This document shows, one piece after another, positions 17,415 through 25,876 of a stretch of DNA of 64,000 nt. Position numbers and translations under genes: made by a program. The DNA is from CBDBND01 sp965262665 (GTDB lineage: Bacteria > Pseudomonadota > Alphaproteobacteria > Rhodospirillales > Rhodospirillaceae), in contig CBDHFR010000004.1 of NCBI GenBank assembly GCA_965262665.1, positions 3,348,001 to 3,412,000 on the forward strand. Reading direction: 5' to 3'. How positions within the stretch are numbered: position 1 is the first letter of the stretch; each line of letters opens with the position of its first letter. The notes beneath the pieces are model-generated. The model searched no databases and had not been told where the DNA came from. It saw only the letters and a program-made list of their open reading frames with translations.

Positions 17415-18452
17415 CTACTCTTCCTTGGCTTTGTCCATTTCATTTTCATCCAAGACCTGATCCGTGCGCCGGTCTGCGGCAACGACTGGTGCACACAAGG
17501 TCACGATCTCGGCAAACTTGGCGTCAAACTGCTTGAACAGACCATCAACGCTTTCGTCTTCCTTTTTGATGCCAAGCCGTTCAATGAAGCGGCCCACAAT
17601 ATGGCGAGACAGGCTCATGGTCTTGAGCATGTCCTGAAGGCTGCGCGCCTTTTGGGTGTAGTCTTCGTGTGCCGTGCGCAGATTCAGAATAGCCGTCAGC
17701 AGAATCGTCCTGATCAATTCGTCACAGGCTTCCATTTTTTCTTCCAGCGACTCTTTTGAAACCAGGGAAAGGGTGGTGTCTTCCAATGCCACCGCCGTGG
17801 CGCGCCGGGGGGAGCCATCCAGAATCGCCATTTCACCGAAGAACTCGCCTTTGCGAATACGCGCGACCGGCGCATTCTTGCCCCCGACTTTCCTGAAAAT
17901 GCCGACCCATCCGACAGCGACGATATACGCAGCGATGGCGGGGTCTCCATCTTTAAAGAGGGTAGAGCCTTTATTGACGAACTGAATTTCAAGCGCGGGC
18001 TCATCGAGATCGGGACAGGAAAGGTCCCGTTCTTCTTCTGCGGCATCAATGTCTGGATCAGCAACCCCGGTCTTGGCCGCCGTACCGATCTTTTCACCTA
18101 ACTTGCTAATGAGATTGATGTCTTGTTCCGTGGGTTGGGTATGCTCCGGCGCGAGAGCGCACAGCATGCACATAAACGGATTGCGGCCGACCCGGTTGTG
18201 GCGAACATCGCGAATAAGCTGAAACACGCCACAGCCCAGCGCGTCAGACAGAACCGCGACATCGATATCTTCATTTTCGATCTTGGATTTGGCTTCTTCC
18301 AAACTGAGGGCAATGATCGTTGTGCCGAAGCTGGCGTCACGCAATCCGTCGGCCAAAAGGGACGCCCGTTTGGCCTTGGGGTCACCGATTAAAAACAGTG
18401 ACGTTGCTGAGCATTTCAATCTTGGTTGCCACAGTCTGCGATCTGCCCCCAA
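17415..18452 (-). CDS. Receiver-like and cyclic-nucleotide-binding domain protein
   Basis: The 345-residue protein has two parts. Residues 15-120 look like a degenerate receiver (SLFLIGDPKAKRASLLADGL, VAVLSDALG, IRDVRHNRVGRNPFMCML): the acidic pair at the start is weak, and the phospho-site would be the Asp in LSD. Residues 150-270 form a cNMP-binding barrel with the phosphate-binding cassette GEFFGEMAILDGSPRRATAV. The C-terminal tail is charged and helical and lacks an obvious DNA-binding HTH. It may sense a nucleotide and work with the neighbouring receiver protein whose gene is now broken. The start at 18452 is a choice; an in-frame TTG about 12 codons later is an alternative. Confidence 0.8.
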   Translation of the reverse strand: MGADRRLWQPRLKCSATSLFLIGDPKAKRASLLADGLRDASFGTTIIALSLEEAKSKIENEDIDVAVLSDALGCGVFQLIRDVRHNRVGRNPFMCMLCALAPEHTQPTEQDINLISKLGEKIGTAAKTGVADPDIDAAEEERDLSCPDLDEPALEIQFVNKGSTLFKDGDPAIAAYIVAVGWVGIFRKVGGKNAPVARIRKGEFFGEMAILDGSPRRATAVALEDTTLSLVSKESLEEKMEACDELIRTILLTAILNLRTAHEDYTQKARSLQDMLKTMSLSRHIVGRFIERLGIKKEDESVDGLFKQFDAKFAEIVTLCAPVVAADRRTDQVLDENEMDKAKEE

Positions 18453-18837
18453 AACGCCCAGACGCGCTCCCCGCCCGCTGGACCTTCAACGTATACGGTT
18501 GGACGTGCCCCCTATTTTCCCGGAATGATGTTCATACCTGAAAATGCTTATGGGCCAAAACCTTATTGGATCGTCTTCTCAACAGATAACAGCTGATTTT
18601 AGACGGTTACGCCAAGGTGGCGTAAGGCTTGGTGGAGCGCCGGACTCCACCTAATACGGGGAATTCTGTCTTGTTTTACAATGTGTTACGGGAATCGATG
18701 ACTTGCAGCCCTACACTCTTCCCCACACGTTGGAGAGGGTTGACTGTCGCAATGGCGTATGGGGAAACCACTCATTCCGGTCGTGTCCCTGGGTGTGGTG
18801 TAGCTGACGGCTGGTGGCCGCGCTCTTCGGCAAGGCC
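18453..18837. other. Region without a recognisable gene
   Basis: I see no convincing gene here. The stretch has a short hairpin-forming repeat near 18607-18625 (TTACGCCAAGGTGGCGTAA) and a second one near 18632-18652 (GGTGGAGCGCCGGACTCCACC). The sequence near 18720-18745 may be the outer end of the IS256-like remnant that follows. Confidence 0.4.
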
Positions 18838-19062
18838 GGTTTGATCAGCGCGCCACGGCTAGCAGGCTCCGCCAAACGGCTGAAGTGCGAAGACGGCGAA
18901 CTGGAGGTCGCCGTGCCGCGTGTCCGCAACGCCCCGTTCGATACGAAGATCGTTCGCAAGGGCCCAGACCCGGGTCGACGGGTTCGACGACAAGGTGATC
19001 TCGATGTACGCCCGCGGCATGAGCGTGCGCGAGATCCGCGGGCACCCACGAAGGCTTCACAA
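18838..19062 (+). pseudogene. IS256-family transposase fragment
   Basis: Two overlapping frames carry IS256 motifs: LKCEDGELEVAVPRVRNAPF in one and GFDDKVISMYARGMSVREIR in another, so at least one frameshift is present near 18965. Both ends are missing. This is a different copy from the one at 15690-16055, as the upstream part does not match it. It ends about 85 bases before the hipBA operator. Confidence 0.75.
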
Positions 19063-19145
19063 AACCACAGCCCACCACCATATTTGATCAACTATAGATG
19101 ATAATTATCCACCAATGATATGATAACACAGATCAGCAGTGGACA

Positions 19146-19210
19146 AGCTCATTGATATGCTTTTCTATACCATGGAAATAAAATGATATAGAAAAGCATA
19201 TCAATGAGCT
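19146..19210. repeat. Perfect 24-base inverted repeat over the hipB start, candidate operator
   Basis: Positions 19146-19169 and 19187-19210 are perfect reverse complements, separated by 17 bases. The right arm contains the hipB start codon (19204-19206). The core word is GATATGCTTTTCTATA. HipB proteins bind palindromic operators upstream of hipBA, so this is the probable autoregulatory site. In RNA, the same repeat would form a 24-pair hairpin that hides the start codon if transcription begins upstream of 19146. Confidence 0.85.
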
Positions 19211-19872
19211 ACGCAACGCAGGACATTATCGACGCCCTCAAAAGCGCAAGAGCAGCCAAGGGCCTCAGCCAGAGGGCCTTGAGCAAGCGCACGGGCGTAC
19301 CGCAAAGCCATATCTCCAAGATAGAGAGCGGTAGAACTGACATCCGCCTGTCGAGCTTGACCGAACTGGCGCGCGCGCTCGATCTCGACCTCAAGCTGGT
19401 CCCGCGCAAGGCCGTGCCTGCGGTGGACAATGTCGTTCGCAGCACTGTCCCAACCATCGCGGCAACGCCAGCAATCAAGGAACTCTACCGTACTCTGGAT
19501 ATAGTCAGGAACCTCTGCATTGTTTATCCCGATCTGAGCGAACTGAAGAAGCTCAAGGACAGCTTCCAGACTCTTAAAAATCTACGCAACGTCGGCAAAG
19601 AATTGGGAGCGCTGCGGGAAATAGGCAAGCCGATCCGCAAGCTGCAACAGACTTATAAGAATCTTGCGGAGGCACGGCAGAGGTCCGCCGAGCAGCTAAA
19701 GGCAACCCACGACGCGGCAAAATTTCCGGCAGAACAACTTCAGGCGCTACGGGAAGCGGTGAGCACCGCACAGAACTTGCGCAACCAGCTCGTTCACGCC
19801 ATCCCCGAGCAGCCATCGCTGCCGCGACCGGCTTACCACCTTGATGATGACGGGGAGAACGAAGATGGCTGA
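19204..19872 (+). CDS. hipB: HipB-like antitoxin / XRE regulator with long C-terminal extension
   Basis: The 222-residue protein starts with an XRE helix-turn-helix (GLSQRALSKRTGVPQSHISK, about residues 20-39, followed by IESGRTDIRLSSL). After residue 80 it continues with a long helical, heptad-like stretch (ELKKLKDSFQTLKNLRNVGK and onward). Classical HipB antitoxins are about 90-110 residues, so the extra part is unusual. The stop overlaps the hipA start by eight bases. No ribosome site stands out, since the start lies inside the palindrome. It should neutralise HipA and repress the operon. Confidence 0.88.
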   Translation: MSYATQDIIDALKSARAAKGLSQRALSKRTGVPQSHISKIESGRTDIRLSSLTELARALDLDLKLVPRKAVPAVDNVVRSTVPTIAATPAIKELYRTLDIVRNLCIVYPDLSELKKLKDSFQTLKNLRNVGKELGALREIGKPIRKLQQTYKNLAEARQRSAEQLKATHDAAKFPAEQLQALREAVSTAQNLRNQLVHAIPEQPSLPRPAYHLDDDGENEDG

Positions 19873-21085
19873 AGTCTCTGTCCTCAATGTAAATCTCTAT
19901 GGCGAAACGATCGGCACGCTGACGCATGTCGGCGGCGACCGCACGCTCTTCAGCTTCACAGACGAATATATCGCCAACGAGAACCGTCCGACTCTTGGAC
20001 TGGGGTTCCAGGACGAGTACGGGCAGCTGATTACCGAGTTTGCGGTCAAGCAGAAGCGGCTGTTGCCCTTCTTTTCGAACCTGTTGCCCGAGGGCTATCT
20101 GCGGGAATATCTCGCCCGCCTTGCTGGAGTAAATCAGGAGCGCGAGTTCTATCTGCTCTGGGCCTTGGGCCACGACCTCTCGGGCGCGATCACGGTCGAG
20201 CCCGCGGACGGCGAAGAATGGCCGCCCGGCCTTGAAGACGAAAGCGCCGAAGACACCAAAAAGAAGCGCGAGAGTGCGCTGCGCTTCTCGCTCGCAGGCG
20301 TGCAGCTAAAATTCTCGGCAGTCCATAACGACCAAGCCAACAGGGGCTTGACAATACCCGCATCCGGCGTCGGCGGTTCATGGATCGTCAAACTGCCCTC
20401 CCTGCGATTTGAGGGCGTACCCGAGAACGAGTATGCGCTCCTTACCCTGGCGCGACTGGTCGGCATGGATGTGCCGGAGATTCAGCTCATCGATATCGAT
20501 GCGATCGCAAACCTGCCGGAGGGGATCGGCGATCTCATAGGACAGGCCTTTGCGATCAAGCGCTTTGACCGCACACCGGATGGCCCAGTTCACACGGAAG
20601 ACTTCGCGCAGGTCTTTGGCGTCTACCCCGAGAAAAAATATGACACGGCGAGCTACCGCAATATCGCGACCGTACTTGGAGCGGAGACCGGCGAGACCGG
20701 CGTCGAAGAATTCATCAGGCGTTTAACCTTCTGCACCTTGACCGGCAACGCCGACATGCATCTGAAGAACTGGTCGCTGATCTATCCGGACAAACGGACG
20801 CCTGCTCTGTCACCGGCCTATGATCTGGTCTCGACCATTCCCTATGTCCAGGACGAGGAAGCGGCGCTCAAATTCGCAAGAACGAAGCGCTTTGACGGCT
20901 ACACGCTCGATGAGCTGTCCTACCTTGCAGGCAAGGCCGGTCTCCCTGAAACACCGGTGTTCAACACTGCTAAACAGACGGTGGAGCGTTTCCATGAAGT
21001 CTGGGAGAAAGAGAAGAACAACCTGCCGCAACGTAAGCAGGTAACGGAACGTATCGACGCCCATCTCAAGACGCTGCGGATTTAG
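19865..21085 (+). CDS. hipA: HipA-like serine/threonine kinase toxin
   Basis: The product of 406 residues is a HipA-family kinase. Characterised relatives phosphorylate aminoacyl-tRNA synthetases and cause growth arrest; the target here is not known. It has the N-terminal HipA domain (NENRPTLGLGFQ, LLPFFSNLLPEGYLRE), the ATP-binding loop region GVQLKFSA, the catalytic loop TGNADMHLKNW and the metal-binding SPAYDLV. All look intact. The start at 19865 follows GGGGAGAA; the frame is open to 19841, but those codons lie inside hipB. Confidence 0.93.
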   Translation: MAEVSVLNVNLYGETIGTLTHVGGDRTLFSFTDEYIANENRPTLGLGFQDEYGQLITEFAVKQKRLLPFFSNLLPEGYLREYLARLAGVNQEREFYLLWALGHDLSGAITVEPADGEEWPPGLEDESAEDTKKKRESALRFSLAGVQLKFSAVHNDQANRGLTIPASGVGGSWIVKLPSLRFEGVPENEYALLTLARLVGMDVPEIQLIDIDAIANLPEGIGDLIGQAFAIKRFDRTPDGPVHTEDFAQVFGVYPEKKYDTASYRNIATVLGAETGETGVEEFIRRLTFCTLTGNADMHLKNWSLIYPDKRTPALSPAYDLVSTIPYVQDEEAALKFARTKRFDGYTLDELSYLAGKAGLPETPVFNTAKQTVERFHEVWEKEKNNLPQRKQVTERIDAHLKTLRI

Positions 21086-21149
21086 ATAACAAGAGCGTCC
21101 GATGCGACTGACTGCAACGGGCGCTCACCGGACGGCACGATCAGCTCGA

Positions 21150-22013
21150 TTAGTGACTTGCGCCGCTAACGCCTGAAACGGAACCGCCATCAACAGGAAG
21201 ACCGATGCAATGATAGAATCCGAACAGCCAGAGCCGGGCAAAAGAGGGCCGGAGGCACGTCTTCAAATCATCGACCTTGCGAAGTTTTCTTCGGTAGACT
21301 TTGAAGCTCCTATCGCCGAGGCGGGCAGTGGACAGGGGCGAGGCGCTACTGGAGATTGGGGACTTTAACCGCATGGCCGCTGTCGCGATGGTCGACGAGG
21401 TCGACGTGGTACGGCTCGCGGTCGGCCAGACGGTGTGGGTGGGGTCCACATGTTTGAGTTTCAATGATGCAACAGCGCCGTCCCGCGCACCCGTAAGCGC
21501 GACAAAGGCAACAAGTGCCCGGTCCCGCTTTTCGATATCCGTTCCATATGGCATTTGAGCCAGCACGTGGCGGACCTGATCCAGGGTCGGGCACGGTTTG
21601 GACCTCCTTGCCGTGGCAACACGCGCGTCCTTGTGAGACAGGTTGAAATACTCCGCATCGGAATAGGCAAAACGGGATTTGAAACCGGGCTGACCCGCCA
21701 ACCGGGATTTGAAACCGGGCTGACCCGCCAACCAATGAAAAAAGCGTTTGAGAGCCTTCAGCTCAGAGTTGAGCGTCGCTTTGCTCAGTTTCTTACCGGA
21801 TCGCAAACCGGTCTGCTTTTCGAGATGGTGTTTGAAATCGATGGCCTGTTGTTGATAAAACGTCTTGAAATCCTTGAACCCGGTATACGTCTCAAAGTGA
21901 TCGAGAGCTCGCGCGGCGCCGTCAATTGCCGCCTCACTCATGCGATTGGCTTCCTTAAGATAAATGAAATACCGACGCTTGATTCTTTCATTCTTGGCAT
22001 TGAGTTTTGGCAT
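21150..22013 (-). pseudogene. Tyrosine recombinase (integrase), C-terminally broken
   Basis: The first 160 residues are a core-binding domain and the start of a catalytic domain of an integrase (MPKLNAKNERIKRRYFIYLK, KATLNSELKALKRFFHWLAG, ALVAFVALTGARDGAVASLK). The arginine of the first active-site motif is at TGARDG. After HVDPTH near 21430 the protein no longer resembles the family, and no HxxR or tyrosine motif follows, so the catalytic half is lost. A 30-base in-frame tandem duplication repeats LAGQPGFKSR. It probably moved the element covering 21-24.6 kb. Confidence 0.8.
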
Positions 22014-22058
22014 CGTAGTTTCACCTTGTTTGAAGTGACAATTTAGGGGGGCGTTGCT

Positions 22059-22496
22059 CTACTCGCTTAATCTTGGCCGCCCTTGCGGATAGGCGAGCTC
22101 GAAAATTGTCTCTAATTCGTCTAACCTGGTGATTGATGTCCGGCGGTGCATGAAGGTTTCACACACTTCGCAAATGCCACGTAAGTTCCCGGAAGTTTCA
22201 TTGACTGGGATATAATCGACGGCATCGCCGGCGGGCTTTCTCGGTGTCCTACATTTGCAACAATACATCTCGTCGGCCGCGCAGGTTTGCTTGGCCTGCT
22301 GCCGCCTTTCTTGGAGGAACGCCTTTAATTCGGTCCCTTTGAACAGTGTGGGTCTCTGATCGTCGATGGAGGTTAGACCCGTTTTTTGCCAGTTCCGGAC
22401 GGTCTGTTTATGGACTCCCAAGAGGTCGGCCGTTTCTTCAACCGAGTACGTATGATGAATTTTGATGCGATTAGGGTTCACACGACGAGGGGCCAT
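22059..22496 (-). CDS. HTH and zinc-ribbon protein of an integrase-linked family
   Basis: The 145-residue protein starts MAPRRVNPNRIKIHHTYSVE, has a MerR/excisionase-like helix-turn-helix (TADLLGVHKQTVRNWQKTGL) and a later metal-binding cluster (YCCKCRTP ... GICEVCETFMHRR). Proteins with this layout are commonly found directly before such integrases in Rhodobacterales and Hyphomicrobiales mobile elements. The start at 22496 is preferred to 22505, as family members begin with MAPRR. Its 45-base distance from the integrase gene on the same strand suggests one transcript. Confidence 0.8.
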   Translation of the reverse strand: MAPRRVNPNRIKIHHTYSVEETADLLGVHKQTVRNWQKTGLTSIDDQRPTLFKGTELKAFLQERRQQAKQTCAADEMYCCKCRTPRKPAGDAVDYIPVNETSGNLRGICEVCETFMHRRTSITRLDELETIFELAYPQGRPRLSE

Positions 22497-22531
22497 GGCA
22501 TACAAAATCTAGGGCTTGCTGGTGGGCTGTT

Positions 22532-22900
22532 TCATGTCACTGAGAGCCCAAGCTCTGCCGGTGCTGAATGCGCCAGTGCGATCGACACCTCATCGGCGGT
22601 GTAATTATGGTGACGCTCGAGCGCCTCCCTGTTGGGACACCGATTACCGGCATTGGCGCTCAACGGCGTCATTGCCGGCCCCAGATTGAATCCTGCGGCC
22701 GCAACTGAACAATCGGGTGTGTAGAGTTGTTCGACATCAATCGCGGCACGGCCGTACGGGTCTTGGCGCTGGCCGTCTGATAGCGAGAAGGCTGTTGGCG
22801 ACAGGAACCGAATGAAAGCCGGGTCAAAAATTTTCCACCGGCGTCCCAGCATGCGGTGTGGACGGAAGGAACGCCGCTCTATGTCTGCTTCTCGACGCAT
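22532..22900 (-). CDS. Hypothetical protein of the mobile element
   Basis: This 122-residue frame (MRREADIERRSFRPHRMLGR, later FDPAFIRFLSPTAFSLSDGQ) is not recognised. It lies between the AlpA-like gene and the HTH/zinc-ribbon gene on the same strand, and its codons are not obviously random, but its coding status is uncertain. It could be the decayed remainder of a longer gene. Confidence 0.35.
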   Translation of the reverse strand: MRREADIERRSFRPHRMLGRRWKIFDPAFIRFLSPTAFSLSDGQRQDPYGRAAIDVEQLYTPDCSVAAAGFNLGPAMTPLSANAGNRCPNREALERHHNYTADEVSIALAHSAPAELGLSVT

Positions 22901-22904
22901 CGCG

Positions 22905-23087
22905 TTATGAGCGGCTTATAACCTTGGGGTCGGCGACAGCAAGGTTCTCTATCCATTCCTCGATGTCGCGAAGCCGCCAAGCGACAGCGCCGGTAGGGCC
23001 GCTCCCGATCTTGCGCGGGCGTGGGAAGTCTCCGCGGTCCATAAATCGATAGATCGACGAACAGGAGAGGCCTGTCAGGGCCTCCAC
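22905..23087 (-). CDS. AlpA-like DNA-binding protein (excisionase/regulator)
   Basis: The 60-residue protein begins with GTG at 23087. It matches the AlpA pattern: VEALTGLSCSSIYRFMDRGD, FPRPRKIG, GAVAWRLRDIEEWI. AlpA proteins activate or direct excision of integrative elements. The frame is closed by a stop about 13 codons upstream, so no long N-terminal part is missing. Confidence 0.7.
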   Translation of the reverse strand: MEALTGLSCSSIYRFMDRGDFPRPRKIGSGPTGAVAWRLRDIEEWIENLAVADPKVISRS

Positions 23088-23904
23088 GTCCCGGCGGCGG
23101 ATGGAGCCGGTCAGAAGTAAAACCTAGGACTTGATTGGAGAATTTCGGCATTGCGCACCTCGTCTATGTGGTTCGCAAGCATTGCCATATCCTCAGGCTC
23201 AAAAGGTCCGACAATCGTTTGGGTCTCCGGGACCGCTCATTTTAGCGGGCCGATCTCCATTAACGGCGGTTTGGACCTATTGTGTAGACGAGCTGAGACG
23301 CCGTCTGTAGGCGAGCAAGAAGAAGCTGCGGCGGGACCGGCCGTCGATAATACGACTGAACGTCGAGCCTATTTCGCTGTGCAATTGGGGCAGGTCGGCC
23401 TTCGTCGGCGCCAATCCTGCCTTCAGGGAATGGCCGTCAGTTTTCGGCGATCTCAGGAAATCAACCGCCCTGGCGGCCGCCTGATGCACCATCGCGAGAT
23501 CGTTGAGACCGGCAACGAGCGCTGGACTTCACTCACCGCTCATAGCTCACAACCTATTGTGCCTGCGGGCTGGTTACCCCGGTGGGTTAACAGCACCCCC
23601 CAAGGGGGTTCGCTCAGCTTATCGCAAGGCGCTAAGCCAAGACGCCCGGATACCCCTAAGGACAACCGGAAAAACCTCCAACCCGACACTCAAAAGGGGA
23701 CCGGCTGGGGGTGCGATCCTGGGTCAATCTTCATTGCCGATTGACACTCCAGGATTTGCTGAAGCCAATCCAACAAGCCTGCGCCAAATCAGCGGCAGCC
23801 CCGAAAATTGACTCCTGATCCGCCGTGCCGCCAGCGCAACGAATAATTCTTGAGCACGTCGGCCGATCGGCCGCACTTTATCGAGTTTCCTCAACATCCA
23901 ACGG
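23088..23904. other. Region without a supported gene in the mobile element
   Basis: All six frames have open stretches here, but none shows a recognisable domain or a plausible start and ribosome site. The minus-strand frame around 23151-23200 (MAMLANHIDEVRNAEILQ) could be the tail of a small gene ahead of alpA. Near 23595-23611 the sequence CCCCCCAAGGGGGTT can form a short hairpin. I see no tRNA or attachment core. Confidence 0.4.
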
Positions 23905-24591
23905 TCATTCGACCTTTACTATATTGCGTTCCCAAACCTTCACAACGGTCGCATAAGCCTTAGTGTATCCGGCTTCCTCCAGGCCCTGGACCACGGCGCT
24001 GCAGAAGGAGCGCCGCTTCGCAGCAGATGTTTTCCTGCTGCTGGTGGGCTTCATTCCCGATTTCAAGATCCAGCGACAATTGCTGATATGAAGAAGAATC
24101 AACGTGACCAGCACTTTCCCATGCTTGTCTACCGGCTTGTTGACGCTCTGCTTAGGTAGCTTCTTTGCATCCCGATCCTTGACCCATTTCTTCAAGAGCG
24201 GAGGCATAGGGTGTTCCTGCCCCTCGAACGTCTCTGCGAACATCCCAAGGGCGCGACGAAAGGCCGGGTTGAGACCTGCTTCGGCAACGACAAACTCAAG
24301 GGACTTCGGCCAGTTGATTAGTGTGTGGCAAACCAACGCTGCCAACTGCTCCACTCGTTCCACTCGTTCCACTTCATCGACCGGAATAGGCAGCCCTCTC
24401 TCATTGACATAATACGAAGCGCCCCAATGCCGCGCCATGATGACCGCCAGGCCGAATGCGACCTCCTTGGACGGCGCAGCCTCGAAAAGATCGTCGTCCA
24501 TCAAATGGTCCCGTACGACACAGGTTTCACAGTACTGAGCCAATTCTCCAAGGCCGGCGGCTTGCAACCGTGCCTCGTCCTTATCAAGCAC
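23905..24591 (-). pseudogene. Unknown mobile-element gene, truncated at its 5' end by IS3
   Basis: The frame of about 228 residues ends at 23905 and reaches back to the IS3 left end at 24592, so the true N terminus is likely lost. It has no recognised domain. Visible features are ETCVVRDHLMDDDLFE, a VERVERVEQ repeat, and a lysine-rich stretch after residue 140. The C-terminal half contains HGKVLVTLILLHISNCR. It might be an element-borne accessory gene, but no function can be given. Confidence 0.5.
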
Positions 24592-24655
24592 TGGACTGGT
24601 ACCGGTAAAATGGAGAGTGCCTTCTGTTAAAGTTTAAACTCAACAGGAGGCCCAT

Positions 24656-24931
24656 ATGGGTATCGGAAGAACTGAGGAATTTCGTTCTGAAGCCGTTCGG
24701 ATTGCATTGACGAGCGGGCTATCACACAAGCAAGTTGCCGCCGATCTTGGCATTGGCCTGTCTACATTAGGCAAGTGGATTACCAGTCATAAGCACACTG
24801 AGCTGCTGTCCGGCCCTCATAATGATAAAGACAAGGAATTGGCTCGCCTTTGCAAGGAGAACAGGACATTGCGTGAGGAGCGGGACATTTTAAAAAAAGC
24901 GACGGCCTTCTTCGCCAGCCAAAGCCGATGA
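24656..24931 (+). CDS. IS3-family transposase OrfA
   Basis: The 91-residue protein has the HTH of IS3 OrfA (GLSHKQVAADLGIGLSTLGK) and a C-terminal leucine-zipper region (LARLCKENRTLREERDILKK). It overlaps OrfB by four bases (ATGA); full transposase is normally made by a programmed frameshift between the two. The identical protein is encoded by copy 2. Confidence 0.95.
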   Translation: MGIGRTEEFRSEAVRIALTSGLSHKQVAADLGIGLSTLGKWITSHKHTELLSGPHNDKDKELARLCKENRTLREERDILKKATAFFASQSR

Positions 24932-25785
24932 GGTTTCATTTCATCGCAAAGGAGAAGGCCAATTTTTCAATCTGCAGGATGTGCAAAGTCCTGAGGGTCA
25001 GTGAAAGCGGCTACTACGCTTGGGTGTCTCGCCCTGCCAGTCAGCGCCAACGCGACGACAGGGTCTATTTGGCCCATATTCGTGCCGAACATGCCCGTAA
25101 TTATCGGGCCTATGGTCGCCAGCGAATGACTGATGAACTCAGGGATCAAGGCAGCGTCATTGGTGAACGCCGGGTCGGGCGGTTGATGCGGGAGAACGAT
25201 ATTCGCATCGTCAGAACTCATAAATTCAAACGCACGACAAACAGTAATCACAACCACAACATAGCTCCCAACCTTCTGGATGGAGATTTTCAGGCCACGG
25301 GACCAAACCAGAAATGGGCCGGTGATATCGGCTATCTCTGGACGGCAGCGGGCTGGCTGTATCTTGCGGTGATCATCAATTTGTATTCACGCCGTGTCAT
25401 TGGCTGGGCCGTCAGCGACAGGCTCAAACGGGATTTGCCGATCAAGGCTCTGAAAAGGGCCATTGCATTGCGACAACCGCCACCAGGGGTCATTCATCAT
25501 TCTGATCGTGGCTCGCAGTATTGCTCCAACGATTACCGGAAACTTCTCAAAGGCCACGGCTTTCTCTCTTCGATGTCTGGCAAAGGGAATTGCTATGGCA
25601 ATGCGACTGTAGAAACGTTCTTCAAATCATTGAAAGCAGAATTAATATGGAGGGAACACTATGAAACCAGGGAACAGGCACAAAACGCCCTGTTCCATTA
25701 TATCAATGGATTTTATAATCCGCGTCGTCGCCATTCATATCTGGGCAGCATCAGTCCGGTGAAGTGCGAAAGTATGGCGGCTTAG
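24928..25785 (+). CDS. IS3-family transposase OrfB
   Basis: The 285-residue DDE protein has an intact triad: WAGDIGYLW, HHSDRGSQY and NATVETFFKS. It differs from copy 2 at four residues, at least two of them at conserved places (GYLW for SYLW, INLYS for IDLYS), which suggests copy 1 is the one that drifted. Its start overlaps orfA. Confidence 0.95.
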   Translation: MRFHFIAKEKANFSICRMCKVLRVSESGYYAWVSRPASQRQRDDRVYLAHIRAEHARNYRAYGRQRMTDELRDQGSVIGERRVGRLMRENDIRIVRTHKFKRTTNSNHNHNIAPNLLDGDFQATGPNQKWAGDIGYLWTAAGWLYLAVIINLYSRRVIGWAVSDRLKRDLPIKALKRAIALRQPPPGVIHHSDRGSQYCSNDYRKLLKGHGFLSSMSGKGNCYGNATVETFFKSLKAELIWREHYETREQAQNALFHYINGFYNPRRRHSYLGSISPVKCESMAA

Positions 25786-25876
25786 GTGAGAAGGTAACTC
25801 TCCACTTTTGCGGTGCAGGTCCAGAACATTCTAATTAGTCTTCAGGGTGGGGTCGCTTGTTCATTGTCCCTTCCAT

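Larger units (their letters stand above)
24592..25823 (+). mobile_element. IS3-family insertion sequence, copy 1
   Basis: The 1232-base element has imperfect inverted ends (TGGACTGGTACCGG on the left, TGGACCTGCACCGC on the complement of the right). The borders were set by comparison with the second copy at 40672-41903, which has the same length in the opposite direction. Flanks CAC and GAA are not target repeats, so a rearrangement after insertion is likely. It truncates the unknown gene to its left. Confidence 0.92.

Noticed and set aside
18718..18748. Sequence resembling a sequencing adapter (CCTACACTCTTCCC)
   Set aside because: The match is short and imperfect and continues into DNA consistent with an IS256-like end, so it is not contamination evidence.
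18629..18844. Short plus-strand frame before the IS256 remnant
   Set aside because: No ribosome site, no domain, composition like noncoding DNA.
23590..23615. CCCCCCAAGGGGGTT hairpin as a possible terminator or attachment site
   Set aside because: It has no T-run, no gene ending beside it, and no second copy at the other border of the mobile element.
23897..23910. Word ATGACCGTTGG shared with the IS630 fragment end near 15383
   Set aside because: A match of about 12 bases is expected by chance in 64 kb, and no other IS630 sequence is present there.
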